Assembly (NCBI RefSeq): GCF_001591645.1
Contig: NZ_BCVH01000001.1
Location: forward strand, 434,001-498,000
DNA: 64,000 nucleotides
Reading direction: 5' to 3'
Origin: Robertmurraya korlensis NBRC 107688
Lineage (GTDB): Bacteria > Bacillota > Bacilli > Bacillales > Cytobacillaceae
In this document: positions 33,818 through 42,907 of the stretch, piece by piece
How the letters are laid out: every line of letters begins with the position of its first letter
Position numbering within the stretch: the first letter of the stretch is position 1
The notes under the pieces: generated by a model
The model's input: only the letters and a program-made list of their open reading frames with translations
Database searches by the model: none
Told to the model about the DNA's origin: nothing
Program-made: the position numbers and the translations under genes

Positions 33818-34537
33818 ATGGGCCGTAAGTGGAACAATATTAAAGAAAAAAAGGCGTCTAAAGATGCGAATACAAGTAGAGTTTACTCGAAATTCGCATT
33901 AGAAATTTATGTAGCAGCAAAACAAGGAGAGCCAGATCCGGAATTAAACCAAGCGCTTAAATTCGTTTTAGAGCGTGCGAAAACGTATAATGTACCAAGA
34001 GTAATTATTGACCGTGCGATTGATAAAGCTAAAGGTGGAGCTGAAGAAAACTATGATGAGCTTCGTTATGAAGGCTTTGGACCAAGTGGATCAATGATTA
34101 TTGTCGATGCACTTACAAATAACGTAAACCGGACAGCTTCTACCGTTCGTGCTGCTTTTGGAAAAAATGGTGGAAACATGGGAGTAAGTGGATCGGTTGC
34201 GTATATGTTTGATAATACTGCTGTTTTTGGTATTGAAGGCAAATCATCTGATGAGGTACTTGAGTTGCTTATGGAAGCAGATCTAGACGTGCGTGATATT
34301 CTTGAAGAAGAGGATACAGTAATTGTTTATGCTGAACCAGATCAGTTCCACGCTGTACAGGTTGCTTTTAAGGAAGCCGGTATAACAGAGTTTACCATTG
34401 CTGAGCTAACGATGCTTGCACAAAATGATATTAGCTTAGACCCAGAAGCTCAGGCACAATTCGAAAAATTAATAGATGCATTAGAAGACCTAGAAGATGT
34501 TCAACGAGTGTACCATAACGTTGACCTTGGTGAATAA
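33818..34537 (+). CDS. yeeN: YebC/PmpR-family protein (YeeN type)
   Basis: A 239-residue protein of the YebC family, seen by [25 protein letters not shown], the acidic [26 protein letters not shown] block and a terminal [15 protein letters not shown]. YebC proteins act in transcription (PmpR) and were recently linked to rescue of ribosomes stalled at polyproline. The start MGRKWNN places this with YeeN rather than YrbC of B. subtilis. The ribosome site (GAAAGAGAG) is weak. The upstream GTG at 33809 lies too close to it. Confidence 0.93.
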   Translation: MGRKWNNIKEKKASKDANTSRVYSKFALEIYVAAKQGEPDPELNQALKFVLERAKTYNVPRVIIDRAIDKAKGGAEENYDELRYEGFGPSGSMIIVDALTNNVNRTASTVRAAFGKNGGNMGVSGSVAYMFDNTAVFGIEGKSSDEVLELLMEADLDVRDILEEEDTVIVYAEPDQFHAVQVAFKEAGITEFTIAELTMLAQNDISLDPEAQAQFEKLIDALEDLEDVQRVYHNVDLGE

Positions 34538-34543
34538 AAGATA

Positions 34544-34577
34544 AGAATAGGCCCAAAACTGGGGCCTGTTCTTTTTT
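34544..34577. terminator. Bidirectional terminator
   Basis: Stem AGAATAGGCCC/GGGCCTGTTCT with a T run, between yeeN and the convergent DinB gene. Confidence 0.85.
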
Positions 34578-34583
34578 ATACTC

Positions 34584-35042
34584 TTATGGTCGATAAATGA
34601 AGAAAGGAACCTCTTCAATTCCTAAAAGACGAGCATATGTAAATAATTGCCCTTTATGGTGAATTTCATGATCTTTAGCAAGCTCTAAAATAACCATACC
34701 CGGTAAATCCATTCCCGCAAAGGCGATAATGCTATTTAACTGTTCCTCAGTTAATGCCTCAAGTTCTTGTTTTACATTCTCAGTTTGAGCTTCAACCCAT
34801 TCAATTAATTCCTGTGTACTAGAGACTTCCTTGTTATTAGTTGGAGGTGTAAAAACACCCGTCTTAACTGTGTTTACGAACATCGACGTGGAACCCGAAA
34901 TATGAAGGGTAAGCTCGGAAAACGACATTCCTTTTTCCCATGGTTTAAAGGAAAGCTGCTCATCATTAACCACTTTTAGTAACTCAAGTAATGCCTTTCT
35001 ATGCGATAGCCAGCTACCGATGAAACTCGATAATCTGTTCAT
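34584..35042 (-). CDS. DinB-family protein
   Basis: A 152-residue four-helix bundle of the DinB/YfiT fold. The likely metal histidines are seen in SELTLHISGSTSMF and ELAKDHEIHHKGQLFTYARLLG, in the usual order (one His, then HxxxHH). The fold hosts thiol-dependent S-transferases and damage-inducible proteins; the reaction here is not known. The ATG at 35042 is chosen because AGGAGG lies seven bases upstream. Confidence 0.9.
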   Translation of the reverse strand: MNRLSSFIGSWLSHRKALLELLKVVNDEQLSFKPWEKGMSFSELTLHISGSTSMFVNTVKTGVFTPPTNNKEVSSTQELIEWVEAQTENVKQELEALTEEQLNSIIAFAGMDLPGMVILELAKDHEIHHKGQLFTYARLLGIEEVPFFIYRP

Positions 35043-35159
35043 AACTCTTCCTCCTTTTGTTTGAAAAATAATCACCTAGACTATTATATGATACGAACTC
35101 ATTTCTAACAATTTTTAACTATTGATAAATAAAATACTTAAATTAGAAAAATAATATAA

Positions 35160-35600
35160 TTGGACAAAAAAATGGCTAAAGTAGTTGAAAAAATGAGGAA
35201 TCAGACAATTATTGAGTTTATTAAATTTTCTATTGTGGGAGCAATTAATACGGTAGTTGATTTTGGGGTTTTTAGCTTACTAATTTCAAATGGTTGTTCC
35301 ATTCTATTGTCTCAAACCATCTCTTATAGTTGTGGGATGCTGAACAGTTTTATCATGAACCGCTCATGGACATTTAAGGAAAGCAAAAAAAACGAATATA
35401 CTGAGCCATTAAAGTACCTAGTAGCTAACGTTACCACATTAATCCTAGTGTCAATGCTGCTACTTCTCTTTATTAATCAGGTGAATCTGCCTGTTCTTGT
35501 AGCTAAGGTTGTATGTACAGGAATTGGGATGATAATCAATTTTCTAAGTAGTAAGTTCTGGGTTTTTCAAAGAATGGAAAGAAGTAGAGGGTACGAATAA
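35160..35600 (+). CDS. GtrA-family membrane protein
   Basis: A protein of 135-146 residues with four membrane helices and the GtrA core (EFIKFSIVGAINTVVDFGVFSLLI, RSWTFKE, GIGMIINFLSSKFWVF). The family is thought to flip or position bactoprenol-linked sugars. The start is not settled: TTG 35160, ATG 35172 and ATG 35193 are in frame and none has a good ribosome site. No glycosyltransferase partner is adjacent. Confidence 0.85.
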   Translation: MDKKMAKVVEKMRNQTIIEFIKFSIVGAINTVVDFGVFSLLISNGCSILLSQTISYSCGMLNSFIMNRSWTFKESKKNEYTEPLKYLVANVTTLILVSMLLLLFINQVNLPVLVAKVVCTGIGMIINFLSSKFWVFQRMERSRGYE

Positions 35601-35678
35601 TTCGGAACGTAGGTTTGAAACAGGTTATGTAAGTGGAAATGGGTGAATAAGGAAAGAAAAGTCTTTATCCATGAGATA

Positions 35679-35716
35679 AAAAAGACAAAGTGAATTCAAC
35701 ACTTTGTCTTTTTTAT
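35679..35716. terminator. Bidirectional terminator
   Basis: Stem AAAGACAAAGTG/CACTTTGTCTTT with A run before and T run after, between gtrA and the convergent MerR-like gene. Confidence 0.9.
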
Positions 35717-35720
35717 CTAT

Positions 35721-36647
35721 TTAATCAGCCCAAAGTCTCCACCAGCTGCGTTTTTTTGTTGTTTTTGCTGCGGCCGCTTCACGGAAAGCTGAAACTAGAT
35801 CTTGAAATCCTTCTTCACGTTGATGAATGTGACTTGTGAATTCTTGGAGCTCGTGGATAGATTCTCGAAGCTGCTGTTGATCCTCATGCAATGAAAAGGC
35901 AACGGTTCGAACATCATTTTTTACATCTGCTACTGTTTGGGACACTACTGATAGAAGCTGGTCATTCTCTGATTGAACCGCTTGGTTCATCTGTTCTATT
36001 TTTTGTTCAATACTTTCGGAGGTTACTTTTGAATGTTTCGCAATGGTCTCTGACAAGGTTCCGAATGTTTCAGAAGTATATTTTGAATTTGATTGAATCG
36101 CTTCAGTGAGCACTTGCATGTCTGCCTTGCGCTTATCATTGGACCTTTGAATAGATTTTGAGATATCAACCACTGTTTGTATAGAGGAATTTGCTAACTC
36201 GTGTTTGATTTCATCCAGAAGAATAGAGCGTTGCTCTATCATTTCTCTCCGTACCTCGTGAATAACACCTTCTTTTATGGACTGAAGGCTAGCTTGAATG
36301 TCAGTTAATTGTTGCAAGTGCTCGTTTTGAGTTTCCGCCTCCTCTACATCTGTTGATGATAGAACCATTTCGAAGGATTCAGAAGCGGGTTCTGAAGGTG
36401 ATTGTAGGTGCTTCTCAAGGAGCGTTCGAATCATTCCCTTTCCCACATTTTGAGCTCTCATCGCCTGAATTTTTTCCAGTAGTTTGATTTCAACATTTGT
36501 ATAATAACGCGCGCCTTGCTTAGTACGCGGAATAATTAAAAGTCCACTTAAATCTTTTTCCCATTGTCTGATCGTTCCAGAAGGAATCCCAAGTAATTTG
36601 GATACCTCTTGTATAGAATAGGCTCTTGTAATTTCTTGATTTATCAT
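35721..36647 (-). CDS. MerR-type HTH protein with long coiled coil
   Basis: A 308-residue protein. The first 70 residues are a MerR-like winged HTH (YSIQEVSKLLGIPSGTIRQWEKDL, then ARYYTNVEIKLLEKIQAMR). About residues 95-290 form long helices with Gln/Glu/Ser-rich heptads. The last residues are KKRSWWRLWAD, a basic and tryptophan-rich end that could meet membrane. No effector domain is present. The plan (HTH head, coiled coil, membrane-type tail) recalls RacA-like chromosome-anchoring proteins and some plasmid-borne MerR/DUF3967 proteins. Function is unproven. Confidence 0.75.
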   Translation of the reverse strand: MINQEITRAYSIQEVSKLLGIPSGTIRQWEKDLSGLLIIPRTKQGARYYTNVEIKLLEKIQAMRAQNVGKGMIRTLLEKHLQSPSEPASESFEMVLSSTDVEEAETQNEHLQQLTDIQASLQSIKEGVIHEVRREMIEQRSILLDEIKHELANSSIQTVVDISKSIQRSNDKRKADMQVLTEAIQSNSKYTSETFGTLSETIAKHSKVTSESIEQKIEQMNQAVQSENDQLLSVVSQTVADVKNDVRTVAFSLHEDQQQLRESIHELQEFTSHIHQREEGFQDLVSAFREAAAAKTTKKRSWWRLWAD

Positions 36648-36888
36648 ATTGACGTTCCTTTCTAATAAGTATTTAGTGGTGCCCTATTATTAACAACTAT
36701 TCTCTATGAAACTAGTGAAATTCCTGCAACAAGACAAAAGCTATCAAAACTAGTGCTCTTTCTCCAAAAGCTGAGGTTTATTGAGTCGGAATGAAAAAAA
36801 CATCGAAAAAGTGAAGTGCCTCATAAACGAAAATAGGGTGCTTTTAATTTTTTTGAAAAAACCTCTTCTATTTTTTAGACATTTAAAA
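36648..36888. other. Gap between the MerR-like and GntR genes
   Basis: About 240 AT-rich bases with no supported ORF. It must hold the divergent promoters of both genes. Apart from the GntR elements listed next, I see no strong structure. Confidence 0.4.
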
Positions 36889-36939
36889 TATAATCAAACT
36901 GTACCATCTGTATTACGATTGATAGTACACTAGGTACAG
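36889..36939 (+). promoter_or_regulatory. GntR promoter -10 and inverted-repeat operator
   Basis: TATAAT at 36889-36894 is followed at once by the perfect arms CTGTACC (36899-36905) and GGTACAG (36933-36939), 27 bases apart, with a GTAC also inside. The arms cover the probable transcription start, a place where the GntR protein could repress its own operon. Confidence 0.6.
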
Positions 36940-36953
36940 ATTGGAGGGTGACC

Positions 36954-37349
36954 ATGTTTGAGCTAGATATTAGAAGTCGAAAGCCAATTTATGAGCAACT
37001 GGTAGACAAATTAAAAGAACTTATTATTAGTGAAGTAATGAAAGCAGATGAACAGCTACCTTCTGTTCGGGTAATGGCACAGCAACTAACGATTAATCCA
37101 AATACTATTCAAAAAGCGTATCGAGAACTTGAGGTGCAAGGATATATCTATTCAATCAAAGGAAAGGGAAGCTTTGTGAGCCCAGATACTCCAAAGCAAA
37201 ATGGTGAAAAAATGAATACAATTAAAACAGAGCTAATCAAACTTTTGTCAGAAGCGATGTATCTTGGAATCACAAGTGACCAACTTGTCGAAATGATAAA
37301 GGAAGTGGAATCTACCATAGGGGGAGGGAGCAAGATTGATTCAATTTAG
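36954..37349 (+). CDS. GntR-family regulator, YtrA type
   Basis: A 131-residue repressor-type protein: N-terminal winged HTH (RSRKPIYEQLVDKLKELIISEVM, then QLPSVRVMAQQLTINPNTIQKAYRELEVQGYI) and a short C-terminal helix without a ligand domain, which is the YtrA subfamily. It heads an operon with an ABC exporter, overlapping its ATPase gene by 14 bases. YtrA-type repressors usually control their own ABC operon in response to cell-wall stress. The ATG at 36954 is chosen over GTG 36948 from the GGAGGG spacing. Confidence 0.9.
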   Translation: MFELDIRSRKPIYEQLVDKLKELIISEVMKADEQLPSVRVMAQQLTINPNTIQKAYRELEVQGYIYSIKGKGSFVSPDTPKQNGEKMNTIKTELIKLLSEAMYLGITSDQLVEMIKEVESTIGGGSKIDSI

Positions 37350-38235
37350 TTCTATATGCAAATCCTTTGAGGGGACCGGTGCAGTTGAAAATATTAATCT
37401 ACATGTCCAAAAGGGATCTATTTATGGGTTGCTTGGAACTAATGGAGCGGGGAAAACCACTCTGTTAAAGCTCTTAGCAGGCATATATGTTCCTGACAAT
37501 GGGTCGGTAATTGTTGATGAAAGCTCTATCTTTGAGAATAGTTACATAAAACAGCGTGTTTTCTTTATTCCTGATCAGCCATTTTTTTTCTCTCACTACA
37601 CATTAACTGATATGGGGAAGTTTTATAAGAAAATCTATCATAACTGGAATCAGGAGAGGTATGAGCTACTTGTAAGTGCTTTTAAGATAGATGAAAAGAG
37701 AAAGCTTCATAAGTTTTCAAAGGGTGTACAAAGGCAAGCAGCTTTTATTCTAGCATTGTCAACTATGCCAGAAATCCTTTTATTAGATGAGCCAATGGAT
37801 GGCCTAGATCCTGTTATTCGGAAAAATATTAAGAGTTTAATAATTGAAGATGTAGCCTCGAGGGAAATGACCGTTCTCATCTCCTCCCATAATTTGCGTG
37901 AAGTAGAAGATATATGTGATTATATAGGCATTTTGCATAAAGGAGAGCTATTAATTGAAAAAGATCTTGATGACTTAAAGTCTGACACTCATAAAATTCA
38001 AATGGCATTTAAGGAAAATGTTCCTGAGGAATTATTTAATGGTGTCAAGCTTTTGCATCAAGAGAAAAGAGGTAGCGTCTTTATCTGTATAGTGAAGGGA
38101 AAAGAAGCGGAAATAGTAGAGAAAATCACGAAGTTTCATCCTGTTATTCTCGATATTCTTCCACTGACATTAGAAGAAATCTTTATTTATGAAATGGAGG
38201 GTGTTGGGTATGCCATCAAGAACATCTTTGCTTAA
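37336..38235 (+). CDS. ABC transporter ATP-binding protein, YtrB type
   Basis: A 299-residue ATPase with Walker A LLGTNGAGKTT, signature FSKGVQRQAAF (a divergent LSGGQ, as is common in YtrB-like proteins), Walker B ILLLDEPMDGLD, and switch His in SSHNLREVED. A C-terminal extension of about 80 residues follows. TTG start behind GGGGAGGGAG, overlapping the regulator. The permease starts 26 bases before its end. Confidence 0.92.
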   Translation: MIQFSSICKSFEGTGAVENINLHVQKGSIYGLLGTNGAGKTTLLKLLAGIYVPDNGSVIVDESSIFENSYIKQRVFFIPDQPFFFSHYTLTDMGKFYKKIYHNWNQERYELLVSAFKIDEKRKLHKFSKGVQRQAAFILALSTMPEILLLDEPMDGLDPVIRKNIKSLIIEDVASREMTVLISSHNLREVEDICDYIGILHKGELLIEKDLDDLKSDTHKIQMAFKENVPEELFNGVKLLHQEKRGSVFICIVKGKEAEIVEKITKFHPVILDILPLTLEEIFIYEMEGVGYAIKNIFA

Positions 38236-40207
38236 TCCAGAAATTTTAAAACTTATACTTAGAAGCTCTGGTTGGATATCTATTATTTATTTTCTTGTAC
38301 TGTTGTTTGCAATCCCATTTGAAATATTAATGACCACCTCAGATAAACGCTTAATGTTTGAACCAGCGAATGTGTTTCAATACAATCTAGAACTTCAATA
38401 TATTTTACTTGTATCCGTGCCGGTTATATTGCCATTGTTCCTGTTTCATTTTATGCAGTCCAAACAAAGCTCAGATCTCATTCATAGCTTACCGGTAAAG
38501 AGAGACATGATTTTCCATCAGTACACGCTTTCAGGTTGGTTTATGGTTAATATACCTGTCGTGGTCATTGCTATAATTGTTTTCGTTCAGCGTAGTGTTT
38601 TGAATATACAATCAATACTAGAAATGGACTCTATTTTTTATTGGTTAGGAATGACAATTCTATTTAATACCATCATATATATTAGTACAGTGTTTATTGG
38701 AATGATCACGGGCATTTCATTTGTACAAGGCATCCTGTCTTATATTTTTCTGCTTCTGCCAGTAGGATTATTTGTACTAAGCGCGTTTAATCTAAAGTTT
38801 TTTATGTTTGGTTTTCCTGATAGTTATCATTTAAATGGAAAAATACAATATTTATCTCCGTTAACTATGCTAGAAGGAATACAAGATATTCCAAATAGGT
38901 TACCTTTATGGATCTATGTTGGTATATCTATCTTATTGTATTTCTTGAGTTTACTACTCTATAAAAATAGGAAGCCGGAATCTGTGTCACAAGCTGTTAT
39001 TTTTCCAGTTTTAAAACCGATATTGAAATTTGGAATGACTGTTTGTTGTGCATTATTAGCCGCTGCATACTTCGGTAGCTACCGTGAGCTATCGGAAGGA
39101 TGGTTATTTTTTGGCTATCTGTTTGGATCCTTTTTTGGTTATGTTCTAGCTGAAATTCTACTTCATAAAACATGGAGGGTATTTGGTTATCTCAAAGGAT
39201 ACCTATACTATGGAGGGATTCTTGTAGTTATTATTGCTATATTTCAGTTTGACCTGACTAACTTTGAGGATCGTATCCCGGAGATGGAAGAAATTCAGCA
39301 GGTACATTTAAGCAATGGGCCGTATCTCTATTTGAATCCTGAGGAGAGTGGCTATTCAAAAGAGACCTTTTACTTAAATGAAAAAAACAATATTCAATTG
39401 GTTCGTGAATTGCATGAACAGATACTTTCTAATAAGAACAATAAGAAAGTATCTAATGAACTAAGTGAGTCGGCCTTTTTTGTATATGAATTAAAGAATG
39501 GGAAGAAACTGGTTCGAGAATACGAGATTAACAGAGATGATTACTTGGCATATTACAAGCCAATTCACGAATCAAAAGAATACAAAGAGGTAACTTTTCC
39601 ATTGTTCAATTTAACATCTGATGAAATTAACATGATTACAATTGAGTCAAGTGGATATAAAAATGATCGTGCAGTTATTTCAGAGAGAGCTGAAATTATC
39701 GAACTTCTCGCTATTATTAAAGAGGATATTTTATCTTCAACCTATGAGGAGATGTATAGTTCAAAATCTTTTCAATCTCATATTTCTTTTTCTTTAAACA
39801 ATAGTAAGGAAGGTAAGGAATATTATGGTTACGCAGATACCCGTGCCTTAGTTAGTTATAAAAGGATGCAAGATTGGTTAGAAGGTAAAGAGTTACTTGA
39901 CAATGCCTTTATTTCAGAAGACGATATCGACTTTGCAGTAGTTCTTAAAAAAGAGGATCTTAAGTTAAATCATGATGGCTATTCAAATATAGAAGTTTTG
40001 ACAAATATGCATAATCATCCAAGTGCCACTACATTTAAATCGAAGGATCAAATAAAAGAACTGATGGATATTACAGAGGATGCTTATATACCTGACAGTA
40101 AAGAGACGTACGTAGTTGCCTACAAAATTAAAAATCAATTGGACCCTTACCTTGGAACGTTTGATCAGAACGAGGCACCAGTGTACGTGAATGATAAGTT
40201 TAAATAA
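38210..40207 (+). CDS. Large ABC permease with C-terminal soluble domain
   Basis: A 665-residue permease. About residues 20-345 hold seven or more membrane segments. The last third (from about EDRIPEMEEIQQVHLSNG) is a soluble domain of about 310 residues with strands and Lys/Glu-rich stretches, probably extracellular by membrane-segment count. Such large soluble domains are found in Bacillus permeases paired with GntR/YtrB modules. The start at 38210 has GGAGGG upstream; the earlier frame at 38189 starts within the ATPase gene. Substrate unknown; a sensor or wall-related role of the soluble domain is conjecture. Confidence 0.85.
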   Translation: MPSRTSLLNPEILKLILRSSGWISIIYFLVLLFAIPFEILMTTSDKRLMFEPANVFQYNLELQYILLVSVPVILPLFLFHFMQSKQSSDLIHSLPVKRDMIFHQYTLSGWFMVNIPVVVIAIIVFVQRSVLNIQSILEMDSIFYWLGMTILFNTIIYISTVFIGMITGISFVQGILSYIFLLLPVGLFVLSAFNLKFFMFGFPDSYHLNGKIQYLSPLTMLEGIQDIPNRLPLWIYVGISILLYFLSLLLYKNRKPESVSQAVIFPVLKPILKFGMTVCCALLAAAYFGSYRELSEGWLFFGYLFGSFFGYVLAEILLHKTWRVFGYLKGYLYYGGILVVIIAIFQFDLTNFEDRIPEMEEIQQVHLSNGPYLYLNPEESGYSKETFYLNEKNNIQLVRELHEQILSNKNNKKVSNELSESAFFVYELKNGKKLVREYEINRDDYLAYYKPIHESKEYKEVTFPLFNLTSDEINMITIESSGYKNDRAVISERAEIIELLAIIKEDILSSTYEEMYSSKSFQSHISFSLNNSKEGKEYYGYADTRALVSYKRMQDWLEGKELLDNAFISEDDIDFAVVLKKEDLKLNHDGYSNIEVLTNMHNHPSATTFKSKDQIKELMDITEDAYIPDSKETYVVAYKIKNQLDPYLGTFDQNEAPVYVNDKFK

Positions 40208-40236
40208 TTGATAGATGGAAAGGGGAGGGAGTGATC

Positions 40237-40758
40237 ATGAATGAGCAATTATCGAAGGAGGATATGATGGTTATTTGCTATAGTCATCAAAAACTACTCT
40301 TTCATATCGCCTTCGGTATCACCAGGGATTACCATTTAGCACAGGACGTTGTCCAAGAAACGTTCATTAAAGCTTATCGAAAATTGGACACAGTCGTTGA
40401 CGATGCCAAGCTCCGCTCGTGGTTATCCTCCATTGTTACAAGAACAGCAATAGATTTTGTGAGGAAAGAAAAAAGGAGAAAAGAAGTGCTTGAGACGGAA
40501 ATTACCTACCAAGAGGTGGCTTCTTACAAAAATGTAGAAGAAGAAGTTGATCATTTGTTATTACAGAAGGAAATATCCAAAGCATTTGGTGTGCTTAACC
40601 TTAATCAACAATCTGTTCTTCATTTAAAGGTTGTTGAAGGCATGAAGGAAAAAGAAATAGCTGAGGCACTACACCTTAATCAAAATAATGTCAAAACCGT
40701 ATTATACCGAGCCAGAAAAAAACTATCCATGTATCTAGCAGAAATAAACTATGCATAA
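40237..40758 (+). CDS. ECF-type RNA polymerase sigma factor
   Basis: A 173-residue sigma factor with region 2 (LLFHIAFGITRDYHLAQDVVQETFIKAYRKL, -10 recognition) and region 4 (NQQSVLHLKVVEGMKEKEIAEALHLNQNNVKTVLYRARKKL, HTH). ECF factors of this size act on extracytoplasmic signals and normally have an anti-sigma factor next to them. Here none follows, since a terminator and an opposite-strand gene come next. It is 29 bases after the permease, so it is the last gene of the GntR operon. ATG 40237 is picked because AGGGGAGGGA lies upstream. Confidence 0.93.
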   Translation: MNEQLSKEDMMVICYSHQKLLFHIAFGITRDYHLAQDVVQETFIKAYRKLDTVVDDAKLRSWLSSIVTRTAIDFVRKEKRRKEVLETEITYQEVASYKNVEEEVDHLLLQKEISKAFGVLNLNQQSVLHLKVVEGMKEKEIAEALHLNQNNVKTVLYRARKKLSMYLAEINYA

Positions 40759-40776
40759 AATAAGAGTAATAATAGA

Positions 40777-40816
40777 ACAAACGTTACTGCTATAAGCAGT
40801 AACGTTTGTTTATTTC
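40777..40816. terminator. Bidirectional terminator
   Basis: Perfect 14-bp stem ACAAACGTTACTGC/GCAGTAACGTTTGT ends the sigma operon and the convergent YndM gene. Confidence 0.92.
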
Positions 40817-41253
40817 TTTCGAGGATCTGACTCCTCAGCAAATTCAGTTCCGAACGCTAGTTTCTGTGAAGGACGTAGAGGATTTTTTCTTTCTATAGAA
40901 GTTGTTTGGGATAATCGTCCTAAAATAATCAAATGTACAGCGACTTCAGTAACACCGATTAATGTTGCGGCCATAATGCTTCCCCACGCAATTTGTTCAT
41001 AGCTGTGTAATAGAATATTTCCGAAAATCCATACAATTGCATATACAGTGAAAAAGTCAATGACAGCAGCTGCTCGGTTTCCAACCATAGGTAAAATAAT
41101 TTTATCTCCAATGAAATAGGAAACAATTGTTACTAATATACTGAATGACAAAATTTCGGATGCACCAGCTTCAAAGAATAAATCAAAGGCAATAGTAAAT
41201 ATAATAACACTTGTAATTAACTTAATAAGGATGATTCGAATATCTGTACGCAT
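40810..41253 (-). CDS. YndM-family (DUF2512) membrane protein
   Basis: A 147-residue protein with four membrane helices and the DUF2512 pattern (LITSVIIFTIAFDLFF, then YFIGDKIILPMVGNRAAAVIDFFTVYAIVWIFGNILL), ending with a charged tail (FAEESDPRKK). The family is common in Bacillus and tied to late-sporulation genes in some species, function unknown. The ATG at 41253 is chosen because AGGAG lies upstream. Confidence 0.87.
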   Translation of the reverse strand: MRTDIRIILIKLITSVIIFTIAFDLFFEAGASEILSFSILVTIVSYFIGDKIILPMVGNRAAAVIDFFTVYAIVWIFGNILLHSYEQIAWGSIMAATLIGVTEVAVHLIILGRLSQTTSIERKNPLRPSQKLAFGTEFAEESDPRKK

Positions 41254-41444
41254 ACCTTCCACTCCTTTTTGCTTAGTGTAAATCGTTAGTTACTATTCCA
41301 TTCACCAAATGAAATGAAATATAAGAAAAACGAAAATGTCCTCTCTGAAAATACAATTGTCCATCTAATGAGGAAAAAATGCTTGATTCTTTATTACTTT
41401 GAAGCGATAATAAATATAAATTTTATTTATCAGGGGATGTTTAC

Positions 41445-42806
41445 ATGAAGGTAGCAAAATTCGGAGGATCGTCTTTAGCAAATGGAGAGCAGTTACAAAA
41501 AGTATTTCAAATCGTCACAGCGGATCCTAGTCGAAAAGTAATTGTTGTATCAGCACCAGGAAAAAGAAAATCAGATGATATCAAAGTGACAGATTTATTG
41601 ATCCAATGTGCAGAGTTAGGATTAAATGGTGAGGATACAAGTGCTACGCTCGAGCAAATAATTGATCGTTACGATAGCATCGTAAAGGAACTCCACCTAT
41701 CATCAGACATTACAGATGAGATCAAGAATACTTTGAACTCTTTACTAGATGCAGATAAATCTAATCCTGACCATTATATGGAGGCTCTTAAAGCAGCTGG
41801 TGAGGATAATAATGCGAAGTTGGTTGCGAAGTTCTTTCAATCAAAAGGAGTTCAGGCAACATACATCAATCCAAAGGACGCTGGACTGTTCGTTACCGAT
41901 GAGACTGGGAATGCTCAAGTACTGCAAGAATCCTATGATCATTTATATAAGCTGCGAGAAAAAGAAGGAGTTTTGATTTTCCCTGGATTTTTTGGTTATA
42001 CCAAAGCTGGAAATGTTGTTACTTTTTCAAGAAGTGGTTCCGACATTACAGGGTCAATTTTAGCGAATGGAATAAAAGCAGATCTGTATGAAAACTTTAC
42101 CGATGTAGATGCTGTATACTCAGTGAATCCAAATCTTGTTCAAGGTCCAAAAGAAATTAAAGAACTTACGTACCGTGAAATGAGAGAACTTTCTTACGCT
42201 GGATTTTCTGTATTTCACGATGAGGCCCTGATTCCTGCATTTAGAGCAGGGATTCCAGTACAGGTGAAAAACACGAATAACCCGCTTTCACCTGGGACTT
42301 TAATTGTTCATGAGCGCAGTGTTCAAAACGGTCCAGTAACAGGTATTGCAAGTGATAAGGGGTTCTGTAGTATTTACGTAGGGAAATATTTAATGAATAG
42401 AGAGATTGGTTTTGGAAGTAGGTTATTAAGAATATTAGAAGAGCACGGAATGTCCTACGAACATACCCCATCAGGAATCGATGATATTTCTATTATTTTA
42501 CGTCAAGATCAAATGGATTACGAAACAGAACAGCGTATTGTTAACCTCATTCTCACGGAGTTGCATGCAGATGAAGTGAAGGTAGAGCATGACTTGGCTT
42601 TAATCATGATTGTTGGTGAAGGTATGAGACAAAATGTTGGTACAACTGCTAGAGCAGCAAAGGCACTAGCTGAAGCAGGTGTGAACATTGAGATGATTAA
42701 CCAAGGTTCATCCGAAGTAAGTATGATGTTTGGAGTAAAAGAAGCAGATGAAAAGCATGCAGTTAAAGCATTATATAATGAGTTTTTTGTAGGTGTACCA
42801 GTATAA
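41445..42806 (+). CDS. Aspartokinase
   Basis: A 453-residue aspartate kinase of the monofunctional long class, like B. subtilis aspartokinase III (YclM/ThrD). The N-terminal kinase domain shows KFGGSSLANG (ATP site), a central SRSGSDITGSI motif and the aspartate-binding end. The C-terminal 130 residues are two ACT domains (GSRLLRILEEHGMSYEH, then IMIVGEGMRQNVGTTARAAKALAEAGVNIEMINQGSSEVSMMFGV). It starts the pathway to threonine, methionine, lysine and diaminopimelate. The upstream region (about 180 bases) shows no lysine riboswitch. Confidence 0.95.
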   Translation: MKVAKFGGSSLANGEQLQKVFQIVTADPSRKVIVVSAPGKRKSDDIKVTDLLIQCAELGLNGEDTSATLEQIIDRYDSIVKELHLSSDITDEIKNTLNSLLDADKSNPDHYMEALKAAGEDNNAKLVAKFFQSKGVQATYINPKDAGLFVTDETGNAQVLQESYDHLYKLREKEGVLIFPGFFGYTKAGNVVTFSRSGSDITGSILANGIKADLYENFTDVDAVYSVNPNLVQGPKEIKELTYREMRELSYAGFSVFHDEALIPAFRAGIPVQVKNTNNPLSPGTLIVHERSVQNGPVTGIASDKGFCSIYVGKYLMNREIGFGSRLLRILEEHGMSYEHTPSGIDDISIILRQDQMDYETEQRIVNLILTELHADEVKVEHDLALIMIVGEGMRQNVGTTARAAKALAEAGVNIEMINQGSSEVSMMFGVKEADEKHAVKALYNEFFVGVPV

Positions 42807-42813
42807 GCGTAAG

Positions 42814-42845
42814 AGAAGCATGAAATTTTCATGCTTCTTTTTTTT
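42814..42845 (+). terminator. Rho-independent terminator
   Basis: AGAAGCATGAAA/TTTCATGCTTCT followed by a T run, just after the aspartokinase gene. Confidence 0.9.
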
Positions 42846-42907
42846 GAAATAATAATCTTGTTTTTGCGAAAAATAAAGAAAATAGGAAAACAAGAGGTAA
42901 GAACAGA

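Noticed and set aside
40759-40809. A short anti-sigma gene after the ECF sigma factor
   Set aside because: Only the terminator is present; the next gene is on the opposite strand and belongs to DUF2512.
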